DNA of 64,000 bases from Lucifuga dentata (GCA_014773175.1 VXCM01000689.1:149384-213383); one strand, 5' to 3'. Positions 25,675 to 38,881 are shown, counted from the first letter of the stretch. Numbers and translations are program-made. The notes: a model not told the origin generated them from the letters alone.

Positions 25675-26786
25675 TAGGGGTGTAAATCATTGTCTCCACG
25701 GCGATTTGATTAATTATTTAAGGAAGGAATCAATGCATCAGAAATCTTTCATTTCCTAACTTGATTTGATTTGATTACCAGTATTTGATCATCATCTGAA
25801 TTCAAAATTCTTTTAACTTCACTGAAAAAGTTTTAGAAATATGACCATGGGAACTTACACACTATTAATGGAATACAAACAACATTTCATACTTCAAAGT
25901 ACAATATCACAACATTAACTTTTATTATTATAAAGCCAGCTGGTATGAATAGCCAAAAATGCCAACTACTGAACTGAACAGAAAGAAAACATGAATATTT
26001 AGTATTTAACAGTAGGGGTGTAAATCATAATCTCTGTGGCATATGAGGATTACGATTATTTAGGAAATGAATGGATGTGTTGGGAAGTCTTTAATTATTT
26101 CACCACGATTGGATTCAATTATTATGATTTCGATTTGATTTTTTTCTTTAGTTTTTACTTTACTGAGCATGCTTTGTCACCTGACTCTCCCTCATACAAG
26201 GATTACTATTATGTATATTCTGTGAACCACGAAATCCTATTAATTCCATCATTTAAAGGTATTATTCGCATTATTGCCTGAATAGTAATTCAGACAAATA
26301 ATCATAGTACAGCCTGCATGTGAACGTGCAGAACGCCTCTGACTGAATGCGCTCTGTTCAACTAAACCTCAGTGAGTTTAGCTAAACTTCAGCACGTTAC
26401 CATGAGGGGAATCCTACCTCATGCATTTTCCACCAGTCTCCATCCAGCAGATTTGGGTGTTTTCTAGTGTTTGCTCTGTTCATGTCTTTAGAAAATGTCT
26501 CTGCAACTGATGCGTAGAATTCATCGGCAGTCACTCATCAGTTTGTTTACGTTGTTGAAGGAGCTGCAGCATGCCATGTGGGAGCAATGCAGAAGTCCCA
26601 GCATGTTTTAAAGGGGAATGCGCTCCAAGGAGGATTATTTAATTTTACGCAAAATAATCGATTATATTATTAATTATCAAATAATTGACTATAATCAATT
26701 ATTAACTCGACTATAATCGATTATTAACGTGTTGGATCGATGCAGTTAAATGCATCCCGATTCATTCATGCATCTTTACACCCCTA
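25675..26786. mobile_element. hAT-type non-autonomous element (1.1 kb)
   Basis: The ends read TAGGGGTGTAAATC and, on the opposite strand, TAGGGGTGTAAAGATG, a clear inverted pair. Flanking octamers ATGGAGAC (25667-25674) and TTGGAGAC (26787-26794) match at 7 of 8 bases, the 8-bp target duplication expected of hAT transposons. The interior is AT-rich, with repeated ATCGATTAT/ATAATCAATTATT motifs near the right end, and has no transposase. A second copy of the left terminus begins at 26013, so the element has two left ends and one right end. Confidence 0.8.
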
Positions 26787-27381
26787 TTGGAGACGAGCAC
26801 AGATGGGCTACACTGAGGCTGAGATTGTGGTCGGTGGCTTAGGGAGAAGAAGTGGAGAGGGGAGGAGGAACGGCTGATGTAATGTGTAACAATATCTATG
26901 CATTGTGTGTATGTCTGTGTGTGCTTTTGTATTTATGTGCACCTTTTTGTGAGAGTGTGCATTAGTACCAAGGGCCAGCTTGCTGGCTCTCATCAATAAT
27001 TCACCAACCCTTTTAGCGTGTCTCTCTGTTCCTGCTCCTCCCCCTCCTTCCATCCCCTCCCCCTACTGTCCTGCCTNACACACACACACACACACACACA
27101 CATACATACACAGATATATACATGCCACACCCAACAATCCTTTTACTTACTCTTATTATCCCGTTCTCCACCCAGTGAACTGCTCAGTCTCCAACTGTTC
27201 CTGAGCATCCATCTCTTTGATCTTTCCCTGTCTTACTGGCTACAATGACTTTTCATGGTGGATTACAACATATATAAAAATAACTTTAACCAATTAGCAC
27301 CAAATTTCTCTAGCTCACCTTATCTAGTTTCTACTTAAAGTTCCATATAGGCACATATACCATGATAACACGTTTGCATTA

Positions 27382-27412
<31 letters not shown>

Positions 27413-27740
27413 GCATGCGTGAGCTCGTGTACAAGGATGAATTCAGTGAGATGACGTAGCTGCTTGTTTTGGTTGCAGCATCCTCTCATGCATGGCAGCC
27501 TCACAGCTCTTTGGCAGAGCTCCCATGGCCAAATTTTATGGTGATGCACAAAATAGAATAAGAAGCGAGACAAATTGAAGTCAGCGTGGTGTTTTCTCAG
27601 TAACATGTTTTAATATATATTTATATAAAATAGTGCCAGGCCTGTGTCACCCCATATATGTTCATTACTAGTATGCAGGTCTGTATAACATTCTCATGGT
27701 CTCCGTTCTGAAATGAAATTACTCCCATCTCCATGATCAC

Positions 27741-27833
27741 CTCCTCCTCCTCCTCCTCCTCCTCCTCCTTCTCCTCCTTCTTCTTCTTCTTCTTCTGCTT
27801 CTGCTTCTTCTTCTTCTGCTTCTTCTTCTTCTT
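27741..27833. repeat. TCC/TTC polypyrimidine tract
   Basis: A 93-base almost pure pyrimidine strand made of TCC units, then TTC units with a few TGC interruptions. Its complement encodes only a Lys/Glu run in a spurious frame. Mirror-symmetric polypyrimidine DNA of this length can adopt triplex (H-DNA) forms. Confidence 0.9.
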
Positions 27834-28356
27834 GTTAGTGTTTGTCCACACATATGATACTCTGAATTTGCTGTATTGCATTTAAGGCAGAAATGAGACA
27901 TATACATGGATGGAATGAGTGGGATTCCCTCTAATCTAGATTTGTTATTCTCAGTATCCCAGTGTTTATTAATGTATATTCTAGTCTAATTATGGCGTTT
28001 GTGACGTTTGGTGAAATTGATGCATCACCTTAATGGAAGGAGAATTGAGGTTTTAGTCTGCATGTAAGCGTGCTGAGGGACTCCCACTGAAGCTGTTGCT
28101 CCCCTTTCCTCTCCCAAACAGGCTGGCCCAGCTCAGGCCCTCACGCATTGTGAAAAGGGCTCCATTGTATTGGAAAGTCTGTGGGAGGGACAAAAGAGGA
28201 GGGGGAGAAACAGGGTGCAGCGTTGGAGGTGATTAGGACACCAGATCCATGTATGGACTTCAAAGGGAATTGGATCTCTCTGCAGTGCCTATTGATCAGC
28301 CAGGAATGTTGCTTCCTGGTCTCCTTGGAATTGGAGCCATTTTGAGCAGGGAAATC

Positions 28357-28382
28357 GGGGGGGGGCGGGGGGGNCGGGGGGG
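28357..28382 (+). repeat. G-rich run broken by N (28374)
   Basis: Runs of 9, 7 and 7 G separated by C and N. The motif could form a G-quadruplex, and the sequencing gap at this point fits that. Confidence 0.7.
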
Positions 28383-30492
28383 ATATAGCTCCGCCTCCCC
28401 ATATTTACATCCAACAGTGCTGTCAGAGCTTCTCGCAATATACTGTGTTTTCCCTAATATGCACGGACTGTGCGTTTGCCGCTTGGATCTCAGCGTTTGC
28501 TGTGTTCCTAAAGTTTAAAGGAAAACAGATGATGACCCGTTCACCAGGTGTCAGATGGCTGACATGTCGGGCCGTCCGTCTTCTTGCATGATCCATATGT
28601 GTACCTAGATTTTTTACATTTTGCTTCAGGGATCGGTTTAGGGAAGAGCTTTCTGTATGTTACAAAGTGGAAAGATCAAGGAAGGATCCAACGGTGCATT
28701 GTATCATTTCACTTCCTCCTTCCTGTCCTCTCTCCTTTCTCCTTTTCTTTTCCATCTCAACATTATCAACCCCCCTCTTGGGTTTGTTATTTCCCTTCCC
28801 CTTCCACCCAGAGTGAAGGCGCATTCAAAGCCAAGTAAACACTTTGATATGCGGCTCTCTCTCCCCCTCCCTCCCTCTCTCACTCTCTCTCTCTCTCTCT
28901 CTCCCCCTCTCTCTCCCATCTCTGTCTATGTAGGTCACCATGACTCACTCTTTTATGCTTCAAAAACCCACAGATTTCTCTGTCTTGAGCCCTCTCACGT
29001 TTGGTGTTATTTAAGAGAAGAGGTGAGGGAGTTGTGATAGAACCGTACTCATTTGAAATGCCTTTTCTGCTTAATTTGGTTTTCCAGATTACCACAAGCG
29101 TTTGTTTCATTTTCCCCTCTGGTAGTGCACATAGATTTTATTTTCATTTGATGTTTTTTTTTTTTTTTTTCNTTTTTTTTTTTTTTTTACAGAAAGGGAA
29201 AGCAGATATTTTTTTAGACTACAATCCAATACACAGCGGTCTTGCCTGCCTCTCTTGTCAGTACACTGCAATCACTTTGACCTAGATGCTGAATCCATCA
29301 GCTGTAGCAAGCAGATTTAATATTGCCGCAGAAATAAAATGCTTAGGCCTATTTCCAGATTTTTGGCTAAGATTTGCCTTGCTATTACAGTGTTGGTTGA
29401 ATGATGTCTTGTTTTGTAGCTTCTTTTTTTTTTTTTTANTTTTTTTTTTTTTTAACTTCGTTTTATTCTCATCTATTTTAAAGTCAGGTTTTGAGCTTTA
29501 CAACAATTTCATTTAGATTATTCATCTATGTCAGTCATCCTCAAAGTCTGGACTCTGGTCAGGTTCCAGAGCGAACTACAGCTGTCTCCGGAATGTGAGC
29601 AAATTATACTTTTCATATGTATTATTTGTATTATCTGCGAGACATCACTGCGATGCAATGAGTCAAAATTCTCCGCTTTCTCCACTGCAAGCAGCACTCT
29701 GAATGTCTGACTGCTCCCCTGTCTGTGTGAGAATGTCTACTCTGCTTTGGTTTGGTCCAGTCACATTCAGCGTTCCGTCATCTCTATGACAACAATGGGC
29801 TGACACGGCGCTGGGCTTAGGCTTATTGAGAGTTGACAACGCAGCTAGGTTCGTCAGCAGTTAGCTTGACTCTGGGTTGGATTGGCCATCGGGAGAGGCG
29901 GGACTTTTCCCGGTCGTCTCCCCCCCAAACACAATCCAATCCTGGCTTGAGCTGACCATAATAAACAGAACTTTGTCTTATTGAAAAATGTTTGTGTGGA
30001 TCTTTATGATTTGTATTTGAGTACCCCTGATCTGTGTCATCATCGTTCATGTTTGTGTGGGAGTATTGTTTGATATAAATATTCCATGCACTGTTGTTAA
30101 ATCAGGTTGTTCCCAAGCCCCGGCCCATGGCGTGACAATATTAACAATCCTGTAGGCTCAAATCCAGGCCAGCGCCACTGCACATCTGTTGGTGTTAACT
30201 TTTGCCATTCCTGCAGCCTCCAGCCTGCTCAGTAAGCTCACTACTTGGGTGCACATTTAGTGTATGTTCAGTCCTTATGAATGACTATTTTGCGGTGTTG
30301 CATTGTGTATGGAAGCCCCTTCTACACATGGCAGATGATCTGCATACGAATGCTGACTCTTTTCTCATTAGACACCAAAGAACCTCCCTTGTTAAATACT
30401 GTGGGCACTTTCTATACATTTGAGGTGAAAGGGTGAATTCTAGACAAAGTTTTTCATTTTAATTGGAAGCTTATGATGCTTATGATGCAAAT

Positions 30493-30528
30493 GCGCAATT
30501 TCATCTGATGGTGCAGATGAAATTGCGC
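30493..30528. repeat. Perfect hairpin, 15-bp stem, 6-nt loop
   Basis: Arms GCGCAATTTCATCTG (30493-30507) and CAGATGAAATTGCGC (30514-30528) are exact reverse complements around ATGGTG. The stem does not extend, so it is too short for a microRNA precursor. Function unknown. Confidence 0.85.
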
Positions 30529-31036
30529 TTGAAAACTGCGCTTGTGCTTCTGTCTGTGCCATCTCTGTATTATTTTAAAGGATGATGATGGTGTGATAAA
30601 GGTGCCAGGGGCTGCAGTCTGTCCAATGTGTTTGCTAGTGAAAGCAAGGCTTTGAGGAAGGAGCTCACTACACTGACCCACATCCCAATAAGCTTTAGAG
30701 TGCCACACGTGTCCGTTTGTCCTCCTGGCTTCAGGGCTGCTTTTGCATGGTGAGACCTGTCCTCTCGATGGGGAGAACAGAGCACAATTTTTTGATGAGT
30801 CACTCAACCACACAAAAGCAGAAGGAGGTGTGAAGGAAAGATACAATGAGGATGCCCTGCAACCCCCTCTGCCTGGGCTTCTCCCAGGAAAAACTCCACT
30901 ATTACATCGCACACACACAGTGGCACTGACAATCACGCGTTCCTAGCAGTCCAAACGTTGTCAGCCATTACATGCAACATTATTTCGCAAAATAAAGGAC
31001 ATGCTAAGAACACATTTAGGATGGCATTAGAATGCC

Positions 31037-31038
<2 letters not shown>

Positions 31039-31085
<47 letters not shown>
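31039..31085. repeat. GT microsatellite
   Basis: About 23 GT units, ending in GCGCGC. Confidence 0.95.
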
Positions 31086-31091
<6 letters not shown>

Positions 31092-33952
31092 GGGTTGGGG
31101 CATGGTTAAAACAGAAGATTTGTGGAACAAACCTGAGGCAAGGTTAGAAGAGCTGTTTATTCACACACACACACACACATGCATCTATCTCTTTTTTTCG
31201 CCAGTCTCAATCTATCCTGTGTTTTCTGAGCCGCTGTACCACAGTGAACCCCTTGCTGCCATTCTTGTGCTGGTAAGACCAGTTCTTAGCTCAGCCACAT
31301 GACTGACTCTCATCCAACAACCTAAGTCTGCACAGTCCAAGAAACAAACCAGGCAAAGACAAGGACATTTATTGATCTGTGTAATCTAGTCCAGTCCAAC
31401 TTTTCCTTTCATCTCCATGCTATTACCTCAACTCTTTTTTGTCATCATACATTCAAGAGTGTTACCTAATCCAGCCCGACAAATTGCCCCTATTCCCTCC
31501 AGTTACATGTGTGTTTTTCACTGATGTCTGTGTCATTTCAGTAGTACTCTGTCTCTGCAGTGTGGGTAATTAGAAAAGTGTGCCAGCAGAGTGAACTTGG
31601 CCAGAATATCTCAAGACGACCCCATCCTGACTTGCATTTCTTTTCTGTAGTTGTTCCTTCTCTGTCTCCCTTGCTCGTCTCTAAAGAACATTTTCCATAT
31701 AAGAGAGAGTGGGCGTTTGCATTTGGCCATCAACAGGAAATTCCAGCCTTGGAGTGTGAGGGTGGGGATGGCTGAGAGAGATTTGTGGAAGAACAGGAGT
31801 GTTTTGGGCAGCTTTAGGAGAGCACCCAAAGGTCTCTGACTCACTTGAACTGCATGAGACTTCTGGACACGCCATAAACTGCTATGTGCTAGCGAAACCT
31901 GACTAAGCTGCTAAACCATTGCTGCTCATAGGATCCCAATCGCATAGATACTTCATTAGATATGCTGCCTTGTCAATGAAACCTAACATCCTTTTAGACA
32001 ATTTAATGGCATCGACCTCTTGCACCAAAATAAAGTATTTGTTCTTGTCCGCCAATAACTATAATAAACGGTAACCACATTCCCAGATAACATTGTTTTG
32101 CTGAAGCATGATCGTATGCAGAGTTATTACATTGCTGAAAATACCTTGTTTTTTTGAGCCAACAGTTGATGCTGGCATAGTAAGTGTTGTATTGGAACCT
32201 GTAAATCCTTATCAAAGTCATGCATTTAGAAATAGTCTGATACTGAGAAACAGGGATTTGAAAAAGGAAAATAGGCCTCAGCAGTAAAATCCATTGCAGT
32301 TTCTCTCTGTTTAACGATTCACCTCTTTTGTTCTTTGTGATTGCAATGTAGCCTTTCCCCCCATGTCCTCTCTTTCAGATGAGAACAGCTAGTGTTTCCT
32401 CTGTGGTAGGGCTGCACTAGGTTATGGGTAAAAGCTTTAATTGGCTAAATTGCATACATATGTTGATAGCTGTTGTGTATGTGTGTGATTATGCACATCT
32501 GCGTGTGGGCTCAGATGCTAAGAAGTGATACCTTGTGAATGCCGGAAGAGTAGTTCCCTCAGGGAAGTGCCTTTTTCAATTACTGCAGTTTCCATTCTGG
32601 ACAGGCACACACACACACACACACACACACACTTAGAAACACACTCTTAGACTAAGAGATAAACAGATGCTAATTCAAGAAAACATCCAAACAGGTGGTG
32701 TTGTAGTGTTAAGCCAAATGTTGAGTCTCATGGTCTTATGTTAGTTTGCTGAGCAAGTTGCTGGTTTGGGCTCAAATTGGTCAGTCAGTCATTTTAGAAT
32801 CTAGGTCAAAGGTTACAAGCCTAGCCACCATAGCCAAAATGGTCACTTCATTGGTACTGGTTAAATAGTAACTTTTGTAGAATGTTTGTTTTCATACATT
32901 TGTACAACATGGAAGGGCCGTATAGTAACAAGTATTAATGGTTAAAACATTACTTAACATTGAGCCTTATTGCAGGCTCAGTGGGCTCTGGCTCTTAGTT
33001 TTTCATTGAAAGAATGGTTGGAGCGGTAGTTGTTTTTACTTACTCTAGTATGGCCAATTTGTGTATGCATGCACATATAAATATTGTGCATACAAGCAAG
33101 AACATTAAAATTACATTACGGGTTGGTGTAGCTTTTTAAAAATGTCTGTGAGGCAGAATGGCAAAGGGAAAGTTAGTTTCGTCATTATTATTAGGGTGCT
33201 CCGTTTACTGCTGGCCTGCTGCCAACTCTCCAGGCTACAGGCCTAAACTCTGAGGCAAATTCCTGACGCATGCAGCTATTCAAATTAGCTTCAATAAAAA
33301 TTCTCTAATACTAACACGAGCTGCTTAGCTGCTTTGTTCCAGTCCTTGTTTGAGGAAGCATTAGGATGCATGCACTGCTCAATGAAGCTGTATGAGCTAA
33401 TATGTCCTGTTCATTACACTAAAGAGCTATGTAGTTGGGACTTGACAGCCACACGCACCACTTTTCTGCAGGAATCATTATACCATGTGAAGGGACACAA
33501 CACCTGGTGCTCTACACATGGTAACCATAGAAACAGCTGCATCGCAGAGCTGCAGTTAGTACTTCATGATATATGTAACACTTGCAAGCTATCATAATAA
33601 TAATAAGACAAGCAATCTCAGTGATTTCAATGTATACAGAGACTTGTACCAGCCATTTGCTATGCAAAGGGTTGCTACCTAATAATCAAGTAATTTCCAG
33701 TTTTAACATGAAGTTCAAGGAAAAACATGGCAAGGATTTCTTCCTAACAGAGTAAATTCTTGACATGACCGAATCTGTCTTGGTGTTGAAATTTTCAAGT
33801 AATTCAATTCTGGCTCAGCATCATGTAAGGTGGCCAAACGCATTATAGAAGCACAAATGCTACACTGTGATTAAAGTAAGCTCACACCTTCCGCCATCCA
33901 TCCTTTATCATTTTCCATTAAAATTTCCATCAGGCGCTCTAGACTTTCATAT

Positions 33953-33985
<33 letters not shown>

Positions 33986-34709
33986 AAGAGATCATAGTTT
34001 GCAGTTGCCTGTCTTAACCATTACTAAATAACTTACAAAAAGACAACATGTAGTTGGCTGTTCATATTATAAACTTGTTATCCAAATTTGGAATGAGCAA
34101 TATAATGGGGTAAAAATTGCAATATGTTGCATTACATTGAAACTGATACAGTATGTTGTGATATTTACTGATGTTCAAAATCTCATGGTAAATTAAGATC
34201 ATGTTTTTTTTTGTTACTAGAACAAAATCCCACATTAAAAAAAAAAAAAAACTCAATTATTTAGGGAGAAGATGTGAAAACTGTTTTTCTGGTGTAAGTG
34301 CTACCACAAGCTTGATCCCTAAAGTGGGATTAGGCTTTGTGAAACACTGCCATGTATTATCTGTCAAACCTTTTTGTCAGAAATAGTTTTCTGTCCGTCC
34401 CCTCATCTTATACTAGGGTGACTTATGTTAGGACATAGTTGGTTCATGATGACATGACCAGCTTCTTTCTATTACATTCGTGTACATAAAGAACCATACT
34501 GGCAATTGTGCATGTTTGAGCCTAATGTATTAAATTTTCATATACATAATGTTACTGACAAAGCATACTATTGGAACAGTGAATTAAAATGTTTATTTCC
34601 TGCCTTCCAGACCACCATTGGTTTCAGTTCTTTCTGGTACGCTATTAAAATCAACTTATTGATACTTGAAACGTTCTTGGGATAGGTAATCCATCACCAC
34701 GAACAAGAC

Positions 34710-34842
34710 GTGTATTCAGATTTTTTTTTTTTAGAAGTTATGTAATTTTAGTGTTTAAGTGTTTAATGACCTTGANGTGTATTCAGATTTTTTTTTTTTA
34801 GAAGTTATGTAATTTTAGTGTTTAAGTGTTTAATGACCTTGA
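34710..34842. repeat. Direct duplication (66 bp x2) around N at 34776
   Basis: Copies 34710-34775 and 34777-34842 are identical, including a 12-base T run. Probably an assembly overlap. Confidence 0.9.
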
Positions 34843-34850
34843 CTTCATAA

Positions 34851-34883
34851 GGGTTAGGTTTAACCTAACCTAACCCTAACCCT
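34851..34883. repeat. Palindromic telomere-like patch
   Basis: GGTTAGGTT, one T, then AACCTAACC forms a palindrome with 9-bp arms, followed by TAACCCTAACCCT, the C-strand of the vertebrate TTAGGG telomere unit. It is a very short interstitial telomeric-like sequence with inverted orientation at its left end. Confidence 0.75.
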
Positions 34884-36075
34884 GTTATCAGGTGAAACAT
34901 TGATTTTTAAGGTGGGTATATTGCTTGAATATTTGATTTTGAAAGATTAAGAGATTTTGCAAAATGTCAGGAAAGCTGAAATACGTTTTCATCCTTTGGG
35001 AAATGGTTGTCAGTAACGTAATATGTATGAAAATTGAATGTGTTAGGCTCAAACATGTACGATGGCCAGTGTGGTCCTTTAATGCAGAAATACCATGTAA
35101 CGTTGTAAATAGCATGATTCAAGACAGTTTCTGTTCTGTAGTTCATCCAGTGCCATTTTTTAACTCCCTCTTTCAAATGTCTGTATGACGGCATTAGAAC
35201 ATGCATTATTGAACGCCTTAGTGGCATCAGAAGGCAAGATGTGAAGTACCCCATTCAGAAGTATTTTAAAGAAGCTGCTCACCCATCTCTGTATGTCTTC
35301 TGTTGTCAATCAGCAAAATCAGGAGTTTAGAAGAGCAGCTCATATAGATAGAATCCTACTAAGTTGAATGTAGATGTATTTTCTACATTAAAACATTATC
35401 CTTCTGGTTTTCCATTTTCATTTGCTTGTAACTCCTTTACACATATATTCATCTGTACTATTCCACGTCACCTCTTCTGAAGGTTGCACCCATTATGGCA
35501 TTTTTCTGGTGTCTTTCCCCTCTTAGATGACTGATTGTTGGCTCATGGTGACTCATTTCCGATAGTTATCCTAGCTCAGATATTTCTTGATGTCGCTTTA
35601 TTGTTCACAGAACTGATGGTGGTCTTTACCAAAGCATTTCTGTTTATGCACTTCCTTTTTGCACCTTTTGTCACTTTCACTATCTAATTAATCTGTTTCT
35701 GTATTAGTTGGCAGATTTTTTAGATTTATTCTTTGTTGTATGCACATTCATCAAGTCTTTGCCTGAGATTTTAAACCCTTATGCCCTTGAGACATTTTTT
35801 TGGATATGAGGAAATAAATAGTGCAGACATTCTTACCTACTAATGAGATGACCTGCTGTGACAGATTTTGGTGAAATTTTACAGCACTTTGTGCGTAGGC
35901 CTACTCTGCACAACACAGGCAGCTTAAGCTGCAGTAATTGACTTGAAAAACACAAAATAAACAAAAAAGACACACCGCCCTGATCCACATCAAGTTATAA
36001 AGATGTTAAGGGAAATTGTTTGCAAACATTTGCCTACTTACACATCCAGCAGACTCACAGCAACATTAAGAACCC

Positions 36076-36210
36076 ACTGGAATCATGTTTCTGCCCATCT
36101 AACCAATGTAAATCCTTTGTTCCTTTTCTGTTTAACTCTGTTNACTGGAATCATGTTTCTGCCCATCTAACCAATGTAAATCCTTTGTTCCTTTTCTGTT
36201 TAACTCTGTT
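36076..36210. repeat. Direct duplication (67 bp x2) around N at 36143
   Basis: Copies 36076-36142 and 36144-36210 are identical. There is no simple repeat inside, so this is a clear example of an unmerged overlap. Confidence 0.9.
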
Positions 36211-37424
36211 TTGGGCTCCACCAACTCCTGAGGAAAAAAAAAATTGCCTTGAGCTTGCTAGAATCTCAATTGTTTTCACTTGTTAACTTTGTCTTCAATA
36301 TTTTTTATTTATTTTTTATTTTTTGCTGGAAAGGTGTGTAAAAATTAATGCAGGTTTTAGATTCCCACCGTTGGTTCTTCTGCTCTCGGTTGGAGATCAC
36401 TCATTGCGCTTTAGGTGTTGCTGCTGCTCAGTGCTGGTGATTGTGGCCTCACAGCTGACACCATTTGAGGCGTCCTGAACAACACTTGGCTCAAACCACC
36501 AATTAGAGTTCTTCTGACAAGTATATTGATTGTTCCATCATGAGTGTGGCTAGCATGCCGCACCCACTGCAGTCGTTCGGCATGACAGTTGTTTGTTCAG
36601 TGTTTGCCTTTCAGATTGATTTGCTCTATGCCACCTTTCACTTTACAGATCTGGCTTAGGTTACCCAACATACTGCAGACAATTTCATTAAACAAGCATA
36701 TTTCCATATTTATTGAATGCGTGGTGTTGGTGGAGTTGTGTTAGATTGCATTGTTTTAAGAGGTACAGTATTTCTAATAATCTGCCCCCTCATGTATGTC
36801 ATCAAGGTGAATAAAATATGAGAAACACTGTGCAGTCCAATACGACATCATGACAGTCTAAATTAGCAAAGATTTGAATCAGCACCTCCGTGACTCACTG
36901 TCAACTCAAACTGAACATCATCTGCTGCACACTGGATGGATGTTTTGTACAGTTTTGTACTTCAAACTTCACACACCTGAAAATGAAGCGCTCTTCAGAC
37001 TACAACACTATAGGAGCAGGTCACACATAAGCATAACTCTAATGATAATCCACACACCATAGTAGAGATTACATGATTGTTGGCAATGTGATGATGTGAA
37101 AGGAAATATTACACCAAAAGATTCCCACCACACCTGAATGAGTGTACCAGAAAGTCAGCATCTACATAAATCTGCACAGATTTGTGAGCTCGTTTGTGAA
37201 CAGTGATACTATTAGTGTATAACATGGATCCAGCAGCACTTTGACTTTAACTCTCAGAAGCTCAACAAGAAGCTGTAATTCTCTTAAGATATCCATCAGG
37301 TCTGCTTAAAGAGGACATTTTCTCAAGGAGACACATTTGTGAACTTCCCCGTGTGGCACTGATGTTGCTTGGTGCGCATCTGTGCACCGTGAAACAACAG
37401 CTGTCCTTTTGAGAAAATATGCAC

Positions 37425-38578
37425 GAGGGGTGGGTGATGGAGCCAGAGATAATATGATATCTCAAGGTATTCTTGCGATACAATAATTCACGACAAATGT
37501 AACACTAAACAATGCTGTATTGGTGATAGCAGATTTAAACAATACTGCAAACTGCAAAAATATGTGAACAATTAAGATATATATAAAAGTAGACAATGTA
37601 TTTTCCTTTAGTACAAGTGCAAATGTAACTGAGGCCTGTAATATTTTAGGTTGCAAACAATTGCTCAAATTAACTTGGCCAGCTGTGGGAAACACAAATT
37701 GTATCACTGAATAAAATGATCTGAAAGTTTAAATGCACATCTAAACAGCAATCTGACAGAAGTGAAACCCTCAGCCCAAAATCTAAGCGTTGAGAAAAAA
37801 ATACGATTAACCTTAAAAATAAAAGTACCTTTAATTTGTAGTGCAAATGTAAACAATAACAAAATGGACTACAACCATCGTTGTAGAACGTGTAAAACAT
37901 GTCACAGATTAGAGCTACAGATAAGTAAACACACACACACGGTAGTGCAGGTGAGGCTTGACCACAAGTCCGTGATTGAGACAAAGAAATCAACTGAAGT
38001 GAGTGTAGGGCTAAGCTAACACTTTTCATAGAAGAAACAACTTGGTAAAATAGTATCTTGTGCGGATGTTGTGTCTTGGGTCGAGCTTTATAAAAAGTCT
38101 TTTTCCACTTTGGATGTTGTATCTTTAGCGAGTCGCTGCTTCACAAATTTCACCCCGCTGTTGTTTTTTCACAGTATAACAGCGCTGCAGTTATGCTCGG
38201 CTGAGTCAACGTCACTTCCCTGCTTGTTTTGTGTCACAGATCACCTGCTTGTCTTCTCATCGTGCGACTTGTGACTTTGTTGATGTTCTGCTTCAGGTGG
38301 AGAAGTGAGTTGCATCTCCATCATTGGGCTGTTAGCCAGTTAGCTTTGTAGCTGAAATATTTCCAAATAACAGAGGCAGCTCCCTTTTTAGGAATTCATC
38401 AGGTGCTGCATCACCCGCCACTTTTGGGCATACTTGTTTTGATTTTTATTCTTGCACGTGTTCTGAAAATGCATCAGGTCATCATCGCCACAATATCGTC
38501 AATATCGTGATATGACAAATTTTTATCTTTAAAATTTTTTTCCCGGTGTTATCATGAACGACACATGTCACAGCTCTA
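37425..38578. mobile_element. hAT-type non-autonomous element with perfect 8-bp target duplication
   Basis: The octamer ATATGCAC occurs directly before (37417-37424) and after (38579-38586) the segment. The left end GAGGGGTGGGTGATGG and the reverse complement of the right end, TAGAGCTGTGACATG, are diverged forms of the TAGGGCTGGGCGATAT-type terminus of fish hAT elements. ATATCGTGATAT-like motifs lie just inside the right end. The 1154-bp interior has no transposase frame, and the termini are eroded, so this is an old, immobile copy. Confidence 0.75.
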
Positions 38579-38810
38579 ATATGCACATCACTACCTTGGT
38601 CTGGCATCAGGTTCCCTGCCCCCTCTTTAAGAAGGCACCGCCTCATCTCTCAGCTGGCTTTGCTCTGCAGTAGCAGGTTTTTTTCATCCCTCCATCCCTC
38701 CATCCTTCCATCCGGCCCTGCCCAGTGATTTATAATTCATCTGGGATCCTCCCTCCTCCCATCTGCACTAGGACAGCATTAACATTCTGTTTGGTCCCCA
38801 GCTACACTGC

Positions 38811-38813
<3 letters not shown>

Positions 38814-38859
<46 letters not shown>

Positions 38860-38881
38860 TGTGTGTGAGAGAGAGAGAGAG
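38814..38881. repeat. GT then GA compound microsatellite
   Basis: About 22 GT units, a short GAGTGTGTGA bridge, then GA units. Confidence 0.9.

Larger units (their letters stand above)
26795..37416. other. Non-coding intron sequence
   Basis: No gene is recognised. The stretch holds a polypyrimidine tract (27741-27833), a G-run (28357-28382), TC and GT microsatellites, hairpins, a telomere-like palindrome (34851-34883) and joins with duplicated flanks (34710-34842, 36076-36210). Poly-T runs broken by N lie at 29172 and 29439. Confidence 0.55.

Noticed and set aside
27621..27881. Lys/Glu-rich minus-strand frame
   Set aside because: It is the complement of the TCC/TTC repeat.
30493..30528. Hairpin as a microRNA precursor
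   Set aside because: The 36-base perfect stem-loop is too short and does not extend to a precursor-length fold.
32405..32440. TAGGGCTGCACTAGG resembling a hAT end
   Set aside because: No partner terminus; may be chance.
36361..36660. Minus-strand traces resembling a LINE C-terminus (RLQWVRHASH)
   Set aside because: Too short and eroded to assign to a family with confidence.
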